This document shows positions 7,006 through 14,905 of a stretch of 31,095 bases of DNA, in pieces (position 1 is the stretch's first letter; each line of letters opens with the position of its first letter). The DNA is from JAFGSZ01 sp964492185 (GTDB taxonomy: Bacteria; Bacteroidota; Bacteroidia; Bacteroidales; UBA10428). The notes beneath the pieces are model-generated. The model was not told where the DNA came from. It was given only the letters and a program-made list of their open reading frames with translations, and made no database searches. The stretch lies in NCBI GenBank assembly GCA_964492185.1, contig CAZBJH010000025.1, positions 1-31,095 of the forward strand, given 5' to 3'. Made by a program: the position numbers and the translations under genes.

Positions 7006-8460
7006 ATGGTAAAATTAGCTGATATCGGTTTAATTGGATTAGCTGTAATGGGTGAAAACCTTGTTTTGAATATGGAAAGCAACGGTTATACTGTAGCTGT
7101 TTATAACCGTACGGTCGAAAAAGTAGATAAATTTATTAACGGCCGTGGGAAAGGTAAAAATTTTATCGGAGCACATTCCATTCAGGAGTTTGTTGATTCA
7201 CTCGAACGGCCCAGAAAGATCATGCTTTTGGTAAAAGCAGGAAAACCTGTAGATGATTTTATTGATAAGCTTATACCTTATCTTGAAAAAGGTGATATTA
7301 TTATTGACGGGGGAAATTCTCATTTTCCGGATACAAACAGGCGTACAAAGTATGTTGAAAGCAAGGGCTTGCTTTATATTGGCACGGGTGTTTCCGGCGG
7401 TGAAGAGGGAGCTCTTAAGGGGCCTTCCATAATGCCGGGTGGATCGAATGCAGCATGGGAACATGTTAAGCCTGTTTTTCAGGATATTGCAGCCAAAGTG
7501 GAAGATGGTACTCCTTGTTGTGACTGGGTTGGTGAAAACGGGGCCGGCCATTTTGTAAAAATGGTCCACAATGGTATTGAATACGGTGATATGCAGCTTA
7601 TTTGTGAAGCATATCAGATAATGAAAGAATTGCTTGGAATGACACCGGATGAAATGCATGAGGTTTTTAAAGAATGGAACGAAGGAGAGCTGGATAGTTA
7701 CCTGGTCGAGATCACAAGAGATATATTGGCATACAAAGACAAAGACAAGTCTCCTCTTGTTGAGAATATTCTTGATACGGCCGGACAGAAAGGAACAGGA
7801 AAATGGACCGGTATTGCTGCCCTTGACCAGGGAGTGCCGCTCACGCTTATTGGTGAAGCAGTATTTGCCCGCTGTTTGTCCGCCCAAAAAGATGAACGCG
7901 TAAGGGCATCAAAGGTGCTGACAGGGCCTGAGAAAAAGTTTGACGGTGATAAAAAGGCATTTATTAATGACATAAAAAATGCCCTGTATGCATCCAAGAT
8001 AGTTTCCTATGCCCAGGGATATGTTTTGATGAGGTCAGCAGCTGCCGAGTATAAATGGGATCTCAACTATGGTGGAATTGCCTTGATGTGGAGAGGCGGA
8101 TGTATTATACGTTCGATATTCCTTAGTAAGATCAAAGAAGCTTTTGATAAAAATCCTGACCTTGAAAATCTGATGTTAGATCCGTTTTTCAAGGAAAAGT
8201 TTAATAATGCACAGGATAGCTGGCGCAAAGTTGTTGCAGAAGCAGCACTTAAGGGTATTCCTGTTCCGGCATTCTCAACCGCACTTGCATATTTTGACGG
8301 GTACAGGACAGAACGGCTGCCAGCCAACCTGTTGCAGGCACAACGTGATTATTTCGGAGCACATACTTATGAACGCCTTGACCGGCCCAGGGGAGAATTT
8401 TTCCATACCAACTGGACAGGCAGGGGTGGGGAAACATCTTCGGGGACTTATACTGCATAA
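7006..8460 (+). CDS. gnd: 6-phosphogluconate dehydrogenase, decarboxylating
   Basis: The 484-residue protein is full length for the long (E. coli/sheep-type) 6PGDH. It has the NADP fold motif IGLAVMGENL (9-18) followed by VYNRT (32-36), the signature GTGVSGGEEGA (126-136), catalytic Lys185 and Glu192 within KMVHNGIEYGD, and the C-terminal substrate loop with RGGCIIR and HTNWTGRGG. It converts 6-phosphogluconate and NADP+ to ribulose-5-phosphate, CO2 and NADPH. ATG 7006 gives the expected N-terminus. Long forms commonly occur in the oxidative pentose phosphate pathway; next to a predicted gluconate-forming epimerase it may also drain sugar acids. No zwf, pgl or gluconate kinase is in the window. 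A terminator follows at 8534. Confidence 0.95.
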   Translation: MVKLADIGLIGLAVMGENLVLNMESNGYTVAVYNRTVEKVDKFINGRGKGKNFIGAHSIQEFVDSLERPRKIMLLVKAGKPVDDFIDKLIPYLEKGDIIIDGGNSHFPDTNRRTKYVESKGLLYIGTGVSGGEEGALKGPSIMPGGSNAAWEHVKPVFQDIAAKVEDGTPCCDWVGENGAGHFVKMVHNGIEYGDMQLICEAYQIMKELLGMTPDEMHEVFKEWNEGELDSYLVEITRDILAYKDKDKSPLVENILDTAGQKGTGKWTGIAALDQGVPLTLIGEAVFARCLSAQKDERVRASKVLTGPEKKFDGDKKAFINDIKNALYASKIVSYAQGYVLMRSAAAEYKWDLNYGGIALMWRGGCIIRSIFLSKIKEAFDKNPDLENLMLDPFFKEKFNNAQDSWRKVVAEAALKGIPVPAFSTALAYFDGYRTERLPANLLQAQRDYFGAHTYERLDRPRGEFFHTNWTGRGGETSSGTYTA

Positions 8461-8533
8461 TGAACTCAGGGTCCGCTGAAAAACACGAAATGGATTAATA
8501 ATCAGTATAATACAGCAACTAATTGTTTTTTAA

Positions 8534-8579
8534 GTGCAAGGGTTTTAACTCATATTACTAAAATCCTTTGCATTTTTTT
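8534..8579 (+). terminator. Rho-independent terminator after gnd
   Basis: TGCAAGGGTTTT and AAAATCCTTTGCA form an imperfect 12-13 bp stem with an AT loop, followed by TTTTTTT. It starts 74 bp after the gnd stop. Confidence 0.75.
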
Positions 8580-8596
8580 AAGGAAAATATTTCGTT

Positions 8597-8694
8597 AGTC
8601 TGTAGTACATCATTTACCGCTTTGGCTGCAGCTCGCGGTATTCTTATACAGCTTCGCTTTGCCGCCTTACAGATGATGCACTGCAGACTTTTTT
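8597..8694. repeat. Long inverted repeat with internal dyads
   Basis: AGTCTGTAGTACATCAT and ATGATGCACTGCAGACT pair at 15 of 17 positions and are followed by a T run. Between them GCTTTGGCTGCAGCTCGCGG and ACAGCTTCGCTTTGCCGC give a second, GC-rich inner dyad. It may be a palindromic repeat unit or a second terminator in the gap between gnd and the convergent crotonase gene. An open frame across it (8568-8807) looks accidental. Confidence 0.55.
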
Positions 8695-8739
8695 CAGCGG
8701 GCCCCGCGTATACCTCTCCGCGTATTTTCCCTGCAGGTG

Positions 8740-9492
8740 CTATAAATTCAGAATTTCCGCTTCATATTGAAAATATTTTTCCAAAGCTTCGCGTGAAAAA
8801 TGATTGAGTCTTTTGGTGTTGCGTAGCGTGCAGCTTCTGATTTTCATATAACGGAAAATGATCTCCAGGCATTTGTCTTCAAAATTTTTATCAGCCAATA
8901 TATGAGTGGCCAGACCTGTATCTTTCGCCTCTTTTGCACTTATATGGTCAGTAAGTTGCAGTTCAACAGCTTTTGCATATCCAAGAAACTGGGTAAGGAA
9001 ATACGGCAATGCTCCGCTCGGATGTAAGCCATACTTGTTATGGGCCATTATGAAATTAGCTTTTTCCGAAAGGATCCTGATGTCAAATGCAAGAGATAAA
9101 CCAAAAAACGGGGTTACAAGATCGCCGGAAATTCCAATAAAACAAATTTTTTGAAAATCAAAAAAATGCCTTATCAGGTTATTAAGGATGTTTATTTCAC
9201 GAAACCTAACATTTTTCTCGCAAAAATCCGGTGTTTCCTCATCATCTTCTCTTTCACTGATCAGTTTGTTCAGGAAATCGTCATATGATTTTTCATTCAA
9301 AGCTTCGTTATCATGTAATACCAGCAGTGCCTTAATGTTTTTATCATACTCTATTTCCTTTAAATGACGGAATAGTGTATCGCTGGCATCAAGTCCCGTA
9401 ACAAGTTCAAATATCTTTGTATTGAATTTCAGGATGGCAACCCGTTCTTTTTCCGAATATGTATAAAAATCCGAATCAAATCGATGTTCCAT
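8740..9492 (-). CDS. Crotonase-fold (enoyl-CoA hydratase/isomerase family) protein
   Basis: The 250-residue protein has the crotonase fold: a beta-rich N-terminus (VAILKFNTKIFELV), then FIGISGDLVTPFFGLSLAFDIRILSEKANF, the region that forms the second oxyanion-hole amide, followed by GLHPSGALPYFLTQFLG. The usual two catalytic glutamates of enoyl-CoA hydratase are not evident, so the reaction is uncertain; a CoA-thioester isomerase, hydrolase or a non-catalytic role is possible. An acidic insertion (SEREDDEETPDF) lies near residue 90. ATG 9492 is preferred over the upstream in-frame TTG at 9510. The gene is monocistronic, convergent with gnd and divergent from the next secreted protein, so context gives no pathway. 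Confidence 0.72.
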   Translation of the reverse strand: MEHRFDSDFYTYSEKERVAILKFNTKIFELVTGLDASDTLFRHLKEIEYDKNIKALLVLHDNEALNEKSYDDFLNKLISEREDDEETPDFCEKNVRFREINILNNLIRHFFDFQKICFIGISGDLVTPFFGLSLAFDIRILSEKANFIMAHNKYGLHPSGALPYFLTQFLGYAKAVELQLTDHISAKEAKDTGLATHILADKNFEDKCLEIIFRYMKIRSCTLRNTKRLNHFSREALEKYFQYEAEILNL

Positions 9493-9726
9493 AATAATTG
9501 TTTTTGGCAAAGTATGAATTTATTAAAAAAAAACTGAATAAACAATTTGGTTTGTCATGTTTAAGCATGAATTTTGTGGATCTTTAATTTGCGTCCTGGC
9601 TTTTGAGCCCGTGAACAATTAAAAGGGATCCCCGTTTATATATTTAGTTGATCCTGTTACATTGACAAGGATGATGAAAAGGTACAGTAAGATATTGATA
9701 TACTGTCCTTATATTGTTATTATTTA

Positions 9727-9734
9727 TATATTTG
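9727..9734 (+). promoter_or_regulatory. Bacteroidota -7 box
   Basis: TATATTTG matches TAnnTTTG and lies 20 bp upstream of the start codon of the secreted protein. AAAGGGAG just before the start is a plausible ribosome binding site. The remainder of the 9511-9754 gap shows only AT-rich DNA and a small TCATG/CATGA dyad near 9560. Confidence 0.55.
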
Positions 9735-9754
9735 TGCATCACTAAAGGGAGTAT

Positions 9755-10255
9755 ATGATGAAGAGATTATTCGCATTAGCAGGTATGGTGTTTATTCTCA
9801 GCAACAGTGTACTATTTGCACAGGATGTTGCTTTGAATGATGATAAACAGGAAAGTTTTTATTTTTCAAATGCATTTGATAAGACAAAATTATCAGAGGT
9901 GAGCGAGGATAATATTTCCAGTCATCCTTTTGGATTGGTAACAGCAAAATACATGTATTTGCTGCGTAAAACCTATACATATACAGAACCGGCAACCCCG
10001 ACTTCACCAACAAACAAAACAGGTATTCACAAGCCTTTGATCTATAATTCTCTTTTAAAACTGAACCGGCATTATAAGAGACAGTTCAGGAAAGATAATA
10101 TAACTGTAGAGAAGGCTGCGGGGGAACTGAACTCCTTTCTGGAGATTGGACTTTCCGTGTATTCTGAAAACACCGCTTCCCTGGAACAGGCATTGCGAAA
10201 AGCAAAAAAACCGGGAAGTATTATCAGGGTATTTTCACAGGTTGTTATAGAGTAG
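9755..10255 (+). CDS. Secreted protein of unknown function
   Basis: The protein is 166 residues. A signal peptide (MMKRLFALAGMVFILSNSVLFAQ, cleavage expected after residues AQ) leads into a 140-residue mature domain that is basic in its second half (LNRHYKRQFRKDN). It ends with a short VFSQVVIE strand. No family is recognised. There are no cysteines in the mature part and no membrane segment. A TAnnTTTG promoter directly upstream and no close same-strand neighbour suggest a single-gene unit. The location is probably the periplasm or outside the cell. Confidence 0.7.
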   Translation: MMKRLFALAGMVFILSNSVLFAQDVALNDDKQESFYFSNAFDKTKLSEVSEDNISSHPFGLVTAKYMYLLRKTYTYTEPATPTSPTNKTGIHKPLIYNSLLKLNRHYKRQFRKDNITVEKAAGELNSFLEIGLSVYSENTASLEQALRKAKKPGSIIRVFSQVVIE

Positions 10256-10305
10256 TATTTTTTGACAGATACTTATATGCTGGGCAACGCATGACGCATG
10301 ACTAC

Positions 10306-10584
10306 TTACATGCCCAATGCTTTTTTCACTCCGTTTCCGTATTCTTGATCGGCGGCATCAAACAGTTCGATCTGTCGCTGGATAACATCATCCGGGACAC
10401 CCTCCATTTCTTCTGCAATATTATGGAACAGACTCTGTTTTTGTTCATTACTGAACAGCGCTGTTGCGACCTGCGAAAAAAATGATATTTTATTCTCTTT
10501 TAAATTTGCTTCATTTGGATAAACTAATTGAAATGTAACTTGTTTATTATTATTTAAAAATGTCAGTTTTACAATCGAATTCAT
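10306..10584 (-). CDS. Small unknown protein
   Basis: The protein is 92 residues. The first half is beta-like (MNSIVKLTFLNNNKQVTFQL) and the second half is helical and acidic (HNIAEEMEGVPDDVIQRQIELFDAADQEYG). No family was recognised, and there is no signal peptide. It is convergent with the secreted protein at 9755 and downstream of the tiny ORF at 10660. The codon choice and residue mix look genuine rather than random. Confidence 0.5.
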   Translation of the reverse strand: MNSIVKLTFLNNNKQVTFQLVYPNEANLKENKISFFSQVATALFSNEQKQSLFHNIAEEMEGVPDDVIQRQIELFDAADQEYGNGVKKALGM

Positions 10585-10659
10585 TGTAACTATATTTGAC
10601 GGAATTTTTTCCGGTTCAATTATTTCTGCGGATTACAATTCACTTAATAGTTTTTCAGC

Positions 10660-10764
10660 TTACGAAGCTGATGTTGATCTTGATCTTGATCTTGATTGTT
10701 TTGTATTATTTATCCATTGCTTTATTCGCAAATAATCGAGCTTATTGATAATAATTCTTTTCAT
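10660..10764 (-). CDS. Tiny ORF with Ser-Arg repeat, possible gene remnant
   Basis: The 34-codon frame MKRIIINKLDYLRIKQWINN… ends in alternating Ser-Arg (SRSRSRSTSAS) encoded by a hexanucleotide repeat TTGATC on the plus strand (10674-10697). The N-terminus resembles the start of GreA/Rnk-type elongation-factor-like proteins, which suggests a truncated copy whose remainder was lost; this is a weak inference. The repeat could expand or contract. It may equally be non-coding. Confidence 0.3.
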   Translation of the reverse strand: MKRIIINKLDYLRIKQWINNTKQSRSRSRSTSAS

Positions 10765-10844
10765 GATTTTTTCTTAAATAAAATTTAAAAGATAGCTATT
10801 TTAAATTATTTACCAGAAACCATATAAATCCGGTTATAAAAAGA

Positions 10845-12413
10845 CTAATGGAAAATTCTTTTATATTGGTTCTCGATTAATTCAATTTCATCATCGTTAA
10901 GATCAGAAAATTCCCTTGTTCGTGCCCGAATGGATAATGTTCCATTGTTTTGGTCCAGGAACCGGATCAAAAGGGCCACAGTTTTATCCGGCATTTCAAA
11001 ATTGTCATCCAGCCAGGCTTTCATTTCGTCGAAATTCTTTAAATAAGATACTTCTTCCGGGATGATTTCTTTGATCGTATGATCAATACAGTCAAACAGG
11101 AATTCTGCTTGCGGTGTTGCATCATAATATTTATAATAATCAGCAGTGTTATTTAATACTTCAACATTATTATCCTGTGTTGTTTCCCATTCAATGAAAT
11201 CAAGTAGTGGTTGTGAATAACTTTCAAGGACTTTTCGATAATCACGAATCTGTTCTAAAATTGCTGCTGATACCGGGAATATTATCCCACGGGGTGTAAA
11301 CTTCATTTTAGCCAGTATATGATTTATAAGATACCTGTGAATCCTGCCATTACCATCAACAAATGGATGCATAAATACGAACCCGAATGCAATTATTGCA
11401 GCAGTTAAAACAGGATGAAACTCTGATCTTTCTAATTTGGAATCAGTCTCTGTTAATCCATTTACTAGTCCATCCAGGTCTTGCCAACGGGCTGAAATAT
11501 GTTCCGGGATTGGTTCACCGCTACTCCTGTCGTGTTCTCCAATAAATCCACCCTCTTTTCTGAAACCCATTTTGATGAATCTGCTGTTCCCTAAAACAAT
11601 TTGCTGAAGGCGTAATAATTCTTCTTTTGATAATGGATGATTTCCAGCCTGACCGATCACTTTGCCCCATCTTGTTGCACGATTGTTTGAGGGAGTTTCG
11701 CCTTCAATGTTAAATGAAGCCCTGGAATCTTTAAGAAGAAGAAAGGCGGAAGTTCTCGATAAAATATCATTATGGATATTCATTACCAGATTTTTTGTTT
11801 TTTTTGAAAGATCTTCTATTATATACTTGTCAAGTTTTTCAGTCTTGTATATCAAAGGGCAGAAATCTTTCGTACCAGGGAGATTGTTTCTAACCCGGTG
11901 GCGTAGAGAATTATCACCTTTACCTATTGTATACTGCATATTTCCATTCAACAGAGAAATGTAATTACCTTTTTTCAGGTCAGGAAGATTCAATTTCCTT
12001 TGTGTTAACCATTCGTACAGAAACCATATCCTCCGGCTAAACTGGCTTAATGGTTCATTCCTGATCATTTCTTCAACAACCAATTCATCCAAAGATTCGA
12101 AAAGTTTCCTGAAGAAAAGAAGATCGATTCCTTCATATTTAATGCTAAATACAAGATTATTATAAAGAGTGTTCTTGGGTTTATGCCGTGGCGTAAAGAC
12201 AATCCATCCGGCAACTTTATATTGTCTTCGTTTTTTACTTATCAAAGCTAATGATTCCGGTAAAGGCATTGGAAGACTCAATGCTTCAATAATAGCTCCG
12301 GATCCAACCAGCGTTCCGTTTTCAGGTGCCTTCCTGCCGTGAAAAATAGTTACTTCTTGCAAGAAGTTTGTTTTCTCAATTAATTTTCGTGAAAAGAGTT
12401 TAATATTTGACAT
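10845..12413 (-). CDS. Fic-family AMP-transferase, autoinhibited class
   Basis: The 522-residue protein has the Fic core motif HPFVDGNGRIHR (349-360) with catalytic His349 intact, so it should transfer AMP, or a related group, to a hydroxyl of a target protein. An inhibitory motif SFNIEG (233-238), fitting S/T-xxx-E-G/N, lies N-terminal to the core, as in class II Fic proteins, where the Glu blocks ATP. The first 200 residues are an uncharacterised domain and the last 100 form a helical, possibly winged-helix, tail (TVALLIRFLDQNNGTLSIRARTREF). No antitoxin gene is adjacent, which fits self-inhibition. The promoter box at 12436 is 23 bp upstream. The target is unknown; it could be a stress regulator or part of a defence function. 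Confidence 0.88.
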   Translation of the reverse strand: MSNIKLFSRKLIEKTNFLQEVTIFHGRKAPENGTLVGSGAIIEALSLPMPLPESLALISKKRRQYKVAGWIVFTPRHKPKNTLYNNLVFSIKYEGIDLLFFRKLFESLDELVVEEMIRNEPLSQFSRRIWFLYEWLTQRKLNLPDLKKGNYISLLNGNMQYTIGKGDNSLRHRVRNNLPGTKDFCPLIYKTEKLDKYIIEDLSKKTKNLVMNIHNDILSRTSAFLLLKDSRASFNIEGETPSNNRATRWGKVIGQAGNHPLSKEELLRLQQIVLGNSRFIKMGFRKEGGFIGEHDRSSGEPIPEHISARWQDLDGLVNGLTETDSKLERSEFHPVLTAAIIAFGFVFMHPFVDGNGRIHRYLINHILAKMKFTPRGIIFPVSAAILEQIRDYRKVLESYSQPLLDFIEWETTQDNNVEVLNNTADYYKYYDATPQAEFLFDCIDHTIKEIIPEEVSYLKNFDEMKAWLDDNFEMPDKTVALLIRFLDQNNGTLSIRARTREFSDLNDDEIELIENQYKRIFH

Positions 12414-12435
12414 TGAATGTGAGATTTGTTTAATA

Positions 12436-12443
12436 CAAATTTA
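12436..12443 (-). promoter_or_regulatory. -7 box and direct repeats upstream of fic
   Basis: On the minus strand TAAATTTG matches TAnnTTTG, 23 bp before the ATG. Two direct repeats of CGTGAAAAATA (12444 and 12464 on the plus strand) fall in the -10 to -40 region and might bind a regulator. Confidence 0.5.
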
Positions 12444-12701
12444 CGTGAAAAATATTTATTTCTCGTGAAAAATAATTAAAAAATAATATATTAAGTGAAT
12501 AATACTTATTTGAATATCAGGATTTGCTGATTTATCAGCTTGATCTCAATTTCAGACACCTGGTTTAGCGTTTTTCAGCAGACACTATTTAGCACTTCCT
12601 GTTTCTCTGTTTACCGATAATAACAGGTTTGTTACCGAAATATATTTTCATATTATATGAGTGCATCCTACTTTTATTTTTATTTTATCAATCCATTAAA
12701 C

Positions 12702-13114
12702 ATGAACAAAAAAATTATCATTATCGGAGGTGGTGTAGCAGGTTTTTCTGCAGGAATATACAGCCGCATGAACGGCTTTGATACCGAAATTATTGAAATG
12801 CATACCAACACGGTCGGACAATGTACAGCGTGGGACCGTAAAGCGTACCGGTTTGACTACTGCCTGCACTGGCTGGTCGGGACATCATAGGGGTTTTTAA
12901 GGATATTTGGAATGAAACAAATGTGCTGAACGGGCAAACCCGCGTAATTGATCATGACATCCATTCCGTGATGGCTGACTGCCCCCATCGGTCATGTCGG
13001 GTAAAACAGCGGTTAAGCAAATCTGTAAGGAAGAAAAGACAGAATTCACAGTTGAACAGGCCGGGTAATAAATTTCATCTCAGAACCTGTGAGAAGAAAG
13101 CCTTATTTCCATAG
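12702..13114 (+). pseudogene. Frameshifted FAD/NAD(P) oxidoreductase remnant
   Basis: From ATG 12702 the frame encodes KIIIIGGGVAGFSAGIYSRM, a dinucleotide-binding motif, then TVGQCTAWDRKAYRFDYCLHWLVGTS and a stop at 12888. The next frame, beginning at 12890, continues GVFKDIWNETNVLNGQTRVI, which reads as the direct continuation of a phytoene-desaturase-like NAD(P)/FAD oxidoreductase. One base has therefore been lost near 12888. After about 12990 the similarity fades and a third frame (GKTAVKQICKEEKTEF) opens briefly before stopping. The usual 450-500 residue protein is missing, so the gene is both frameshifted and truncated. No other copy is in the window. Confidence 0.75.
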
Positions 13115-13155
13115 GATAACAAATCGAACAGGGAAACGGAAATACCGGTCAGTTG

Positions 13156-13175
13156 ATTATTTTATATAAAATAAT
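13156..13175. promoter_or_regulatory. AT-rich perfect palindrome upstream of vWA lipoprotein
   Basis: ATTATTTTATATAAAATAAT is a perfect 20-bp palindrome ending 62 bp before the start codon of the lipoprotein. It could be a protein-binding site, but AT-rich palindromes occur by chance in such DNA. Confidence 0.3.
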
Positions 13176-13237
13176 ATTTCCTGGTATCTACGCAACCAGT
13201 TTATCGTTTCATTCATCTGTTAAGAAAAAATAAAGCG

Positions 13238-14446
13238 ATGAAAAAAATATTTTATTTAGTCAGTTTATTGTTTTTTATTTTTTCCTGTACAGAGGATGAT
13301 ATACTGGTTAGTGATGCTGAAGATAAATCAGAGGCTGCAGGTTATAGTATGACTGGTGGTAGTGGTATATCGGGAGGCCGGACCGGGGGCGTGGGTGATG
13401 GTGTAGGCGGCGGACAGGATACTACCGGGATAATCCCCGGCCAGATAACGGCCGGAGAATGGAATGACCTGGAAAACTGGGATTTTTGGGCAGATGTGAT
13501 CAATGGACAGGATTATTCGCAAATGCCCGGTTACTGGGATTATGACCTTACCGGCAGGATCTCTGTGCATATTAAAAATGCTGCCGGCCAGCCTGCTGTT
13601 GATGTTGAAGTTACCCTGCAGAATTTTGCCGGGGATATCCTTTGGAAAACCCGTACCGATAATACGGGTAATGCAGAATTATGGCCCGGCCATACCAGTG
13701 ATCAATCCTCAGTTAATGAGCTGAAAATTATTGCTGAGGGACATGAATATTCAAATGTTAAAACTATTGATGAAGGAGTCAATGAACTGATAATAAGCCC
13801 GGTTCAAAGTCTTCAGGAGGAGGCGGATATCGCCTTTATGGTAGATGCTACAGGTTCGATGGGGGATGAACTTGAATATCTGAAAACTGAACTGATGGAT
13901 GTTATCGATGAGGTTCAAAATGAGAATCAGAGAGTAGTACTGAAAACCGGAGCAGTGTTTTACCGTGATGAAGGAGATGAATATATCACCCGGAAATCAG
14001 ATTTCTCTTCTGATAAGAATATAACCATTAATTTTATTAAAAATCAGTCTGCCAGCGGTGGAGGCGATTATCCGGAAGCCGTCCATACAGCGCTTCACAG
14101 GTCTGTGAACGAACTGCAATGGTCGTTCTCTGCAAAAGCACGGCTTTTATTTGTCCTTCTTGATGCACCGCCTCATTACGAACAACAAATCATTTCGGAT
14201 ATTCATACAGAGGTAAGAAATGCCGGTGAAAAAGGGATAAGGATCATTCCCATAACAGCCAGTGGTATTGATAAGGAAACAGAATTTCTGATGCGTTATA
14301 TGGCTATCGCAACCGGCGGAACCTATGTGTTTGTAACTGATCATAGTGGAATTGGAAATGACCATCTCGAGCCGACCATTGGTCAGTATGAAGTTGAATT
14401 TCTGAATGAGTTACTTACACGGCTGATCAATAAATATATAGAATAA
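13238..14446 (+). CDS. Lipoprotein with von Willebrand factor A domain
   Basis: The 402-residue protein has a signal peptide with lipobox FIFSC (Cys17) and should be lipid-anchored. A Gly-rich linker (GGSGISGGRTGG…, 40-60) precedes a beta-sandwich region (about 105-186) resembling a Cna-B/carboxypeptidase regulatory fold (VHIKNAAGQPAVDVEVTLQN). A vWA domain (about 197-400) follows with the metal-ion-dependent adhesion site DATGSM (203-208) and later GGGDYPEAVHTAL and ITASGI. Proteins of this type bind ligands or other proteins through the metal site; no partner is visible. The acidic DTEDD-type residues after the Cys may act as a surface-export signal as in other Bacteroidota. It stands alone on its strand between a pseudogene and repeats. 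Confidence 0.82.
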   Translation: MKKIFYLVSLLFFIFSCTEDDILVSDAEDKSEAAGYSMTGGSGISGGRTGGVGDGVGGGQDTTGIIPGQITAGEWNDLENWDFWADVINGQDYSQMPGYWDYDLTGRISVHIKNAAGQPAVDVEVTLQNFAGDILWKTRTDNTGNAELWPGHTSDQSSVNELKIIAEGHEYSNVKTIDEGVNELIISPVQSLQEEADIAFMVDATGSMGDELEYLKTELMDVIDEVQNENQRVVLKTGAVFYRDEGDEYITRKSDFSSDKNITINFIKNQSASGGGDYPEAVHTALHRSVNELQWSFSAKARLLFVLLDAPPHYEQQIISDIHTEVRNAGEKGIRIIPITASGIDKETEFLMRYMAIATGGTYVFVTDHSGIGNDHLEPTIGQYEVEFLNELLTRLINKYIE

Positions 14447-14582
14447 GCAGGGTCTGGAATGTTTGGGCTTAATGACAGGTTGGCAGCTTGTTTAATCATG
14501 CTTCCGTACATTTTTTCTTTCCCAGTTGTTTTTTGTATAATATTTTAAAAATTCACAAATCTCTTGTAGTGCTTTCTTTGCT

Positions 14583-14736
14583 TCAGGGAAAAGTTGTGAT
14601 AAAAGGCGAAAGGCAGAAGGGGATGATATAAAAACTATAGCCGACTGAATTAGTTTATGAAAAAAATATGGCCGGTCAGGTATTGAAGCATTTTTCTGTA
14701 TCTTACTATTAGAAAAATGCTGATCCCGGTAATAAT
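14583..14736 (+). repeat. Repeat family D, copy 1 (probable gene-end remnant)
   Basis: From about 14627, AAAACTATAGCCGACTGAAT and the following 100 bp nearly match 19268-19369, which is the end and downstream region of the secreted protein gene at 18468. The preceding GAAAGGCAGAAGGGGATGAT also resembles its last codons, so this is probably what is left of a duplicated gene end. It contains the perfect stem AGCATTTTTCT/AGAAAAATGCT (14690-14724). Confidence 0.75.
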
Positions 14737-14737
14737 T

Positions 14738-14900
14738 GGAGTCTGTCTATAAAGTAAACAAAATGTCAGCCTCTCATGTGTCTGTTCAGAAGGTTCCATT
14801 TGCAAGGCTTGGGCAGTCCGGAAACGCGGAGTTTACCAGTCGTAAATGAGCAATTTTCGGACAAGCGTAACGCGGCAAATGGGACTTTATGGACAGACTC
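14738..14900 (+). mobile_element. MITE-like element B, copy B2
   Basis: The copy starts GGAGTCTGTCTATAAAGT and ends ACTTTATGGACAGACTC. Most of the interior matches B1, including TTCCATTTGCAAGGCT and the GCGGAGTTTACCAGTCGTAA segment. AATT lies at both flanks within one base. It has inserted directly after repeat D copy 1 and directly before element A2. Confidence 0.7.
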
Positions 14901-14905
14901 AAATT

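Noticed and set aside
7198..7887. Long minus-strand open frame inside gnd (229 residues)
   Set aside because: It lies wholly opposite a certain gene, has low-complexity, cysteine- and phenylalanine-rich composition and no family features.
8568..8807. Short plus-strand frame after gnd
   Set aside because: It runs through the terminator and the inverted repeat and overlaps the crotonase gene end.
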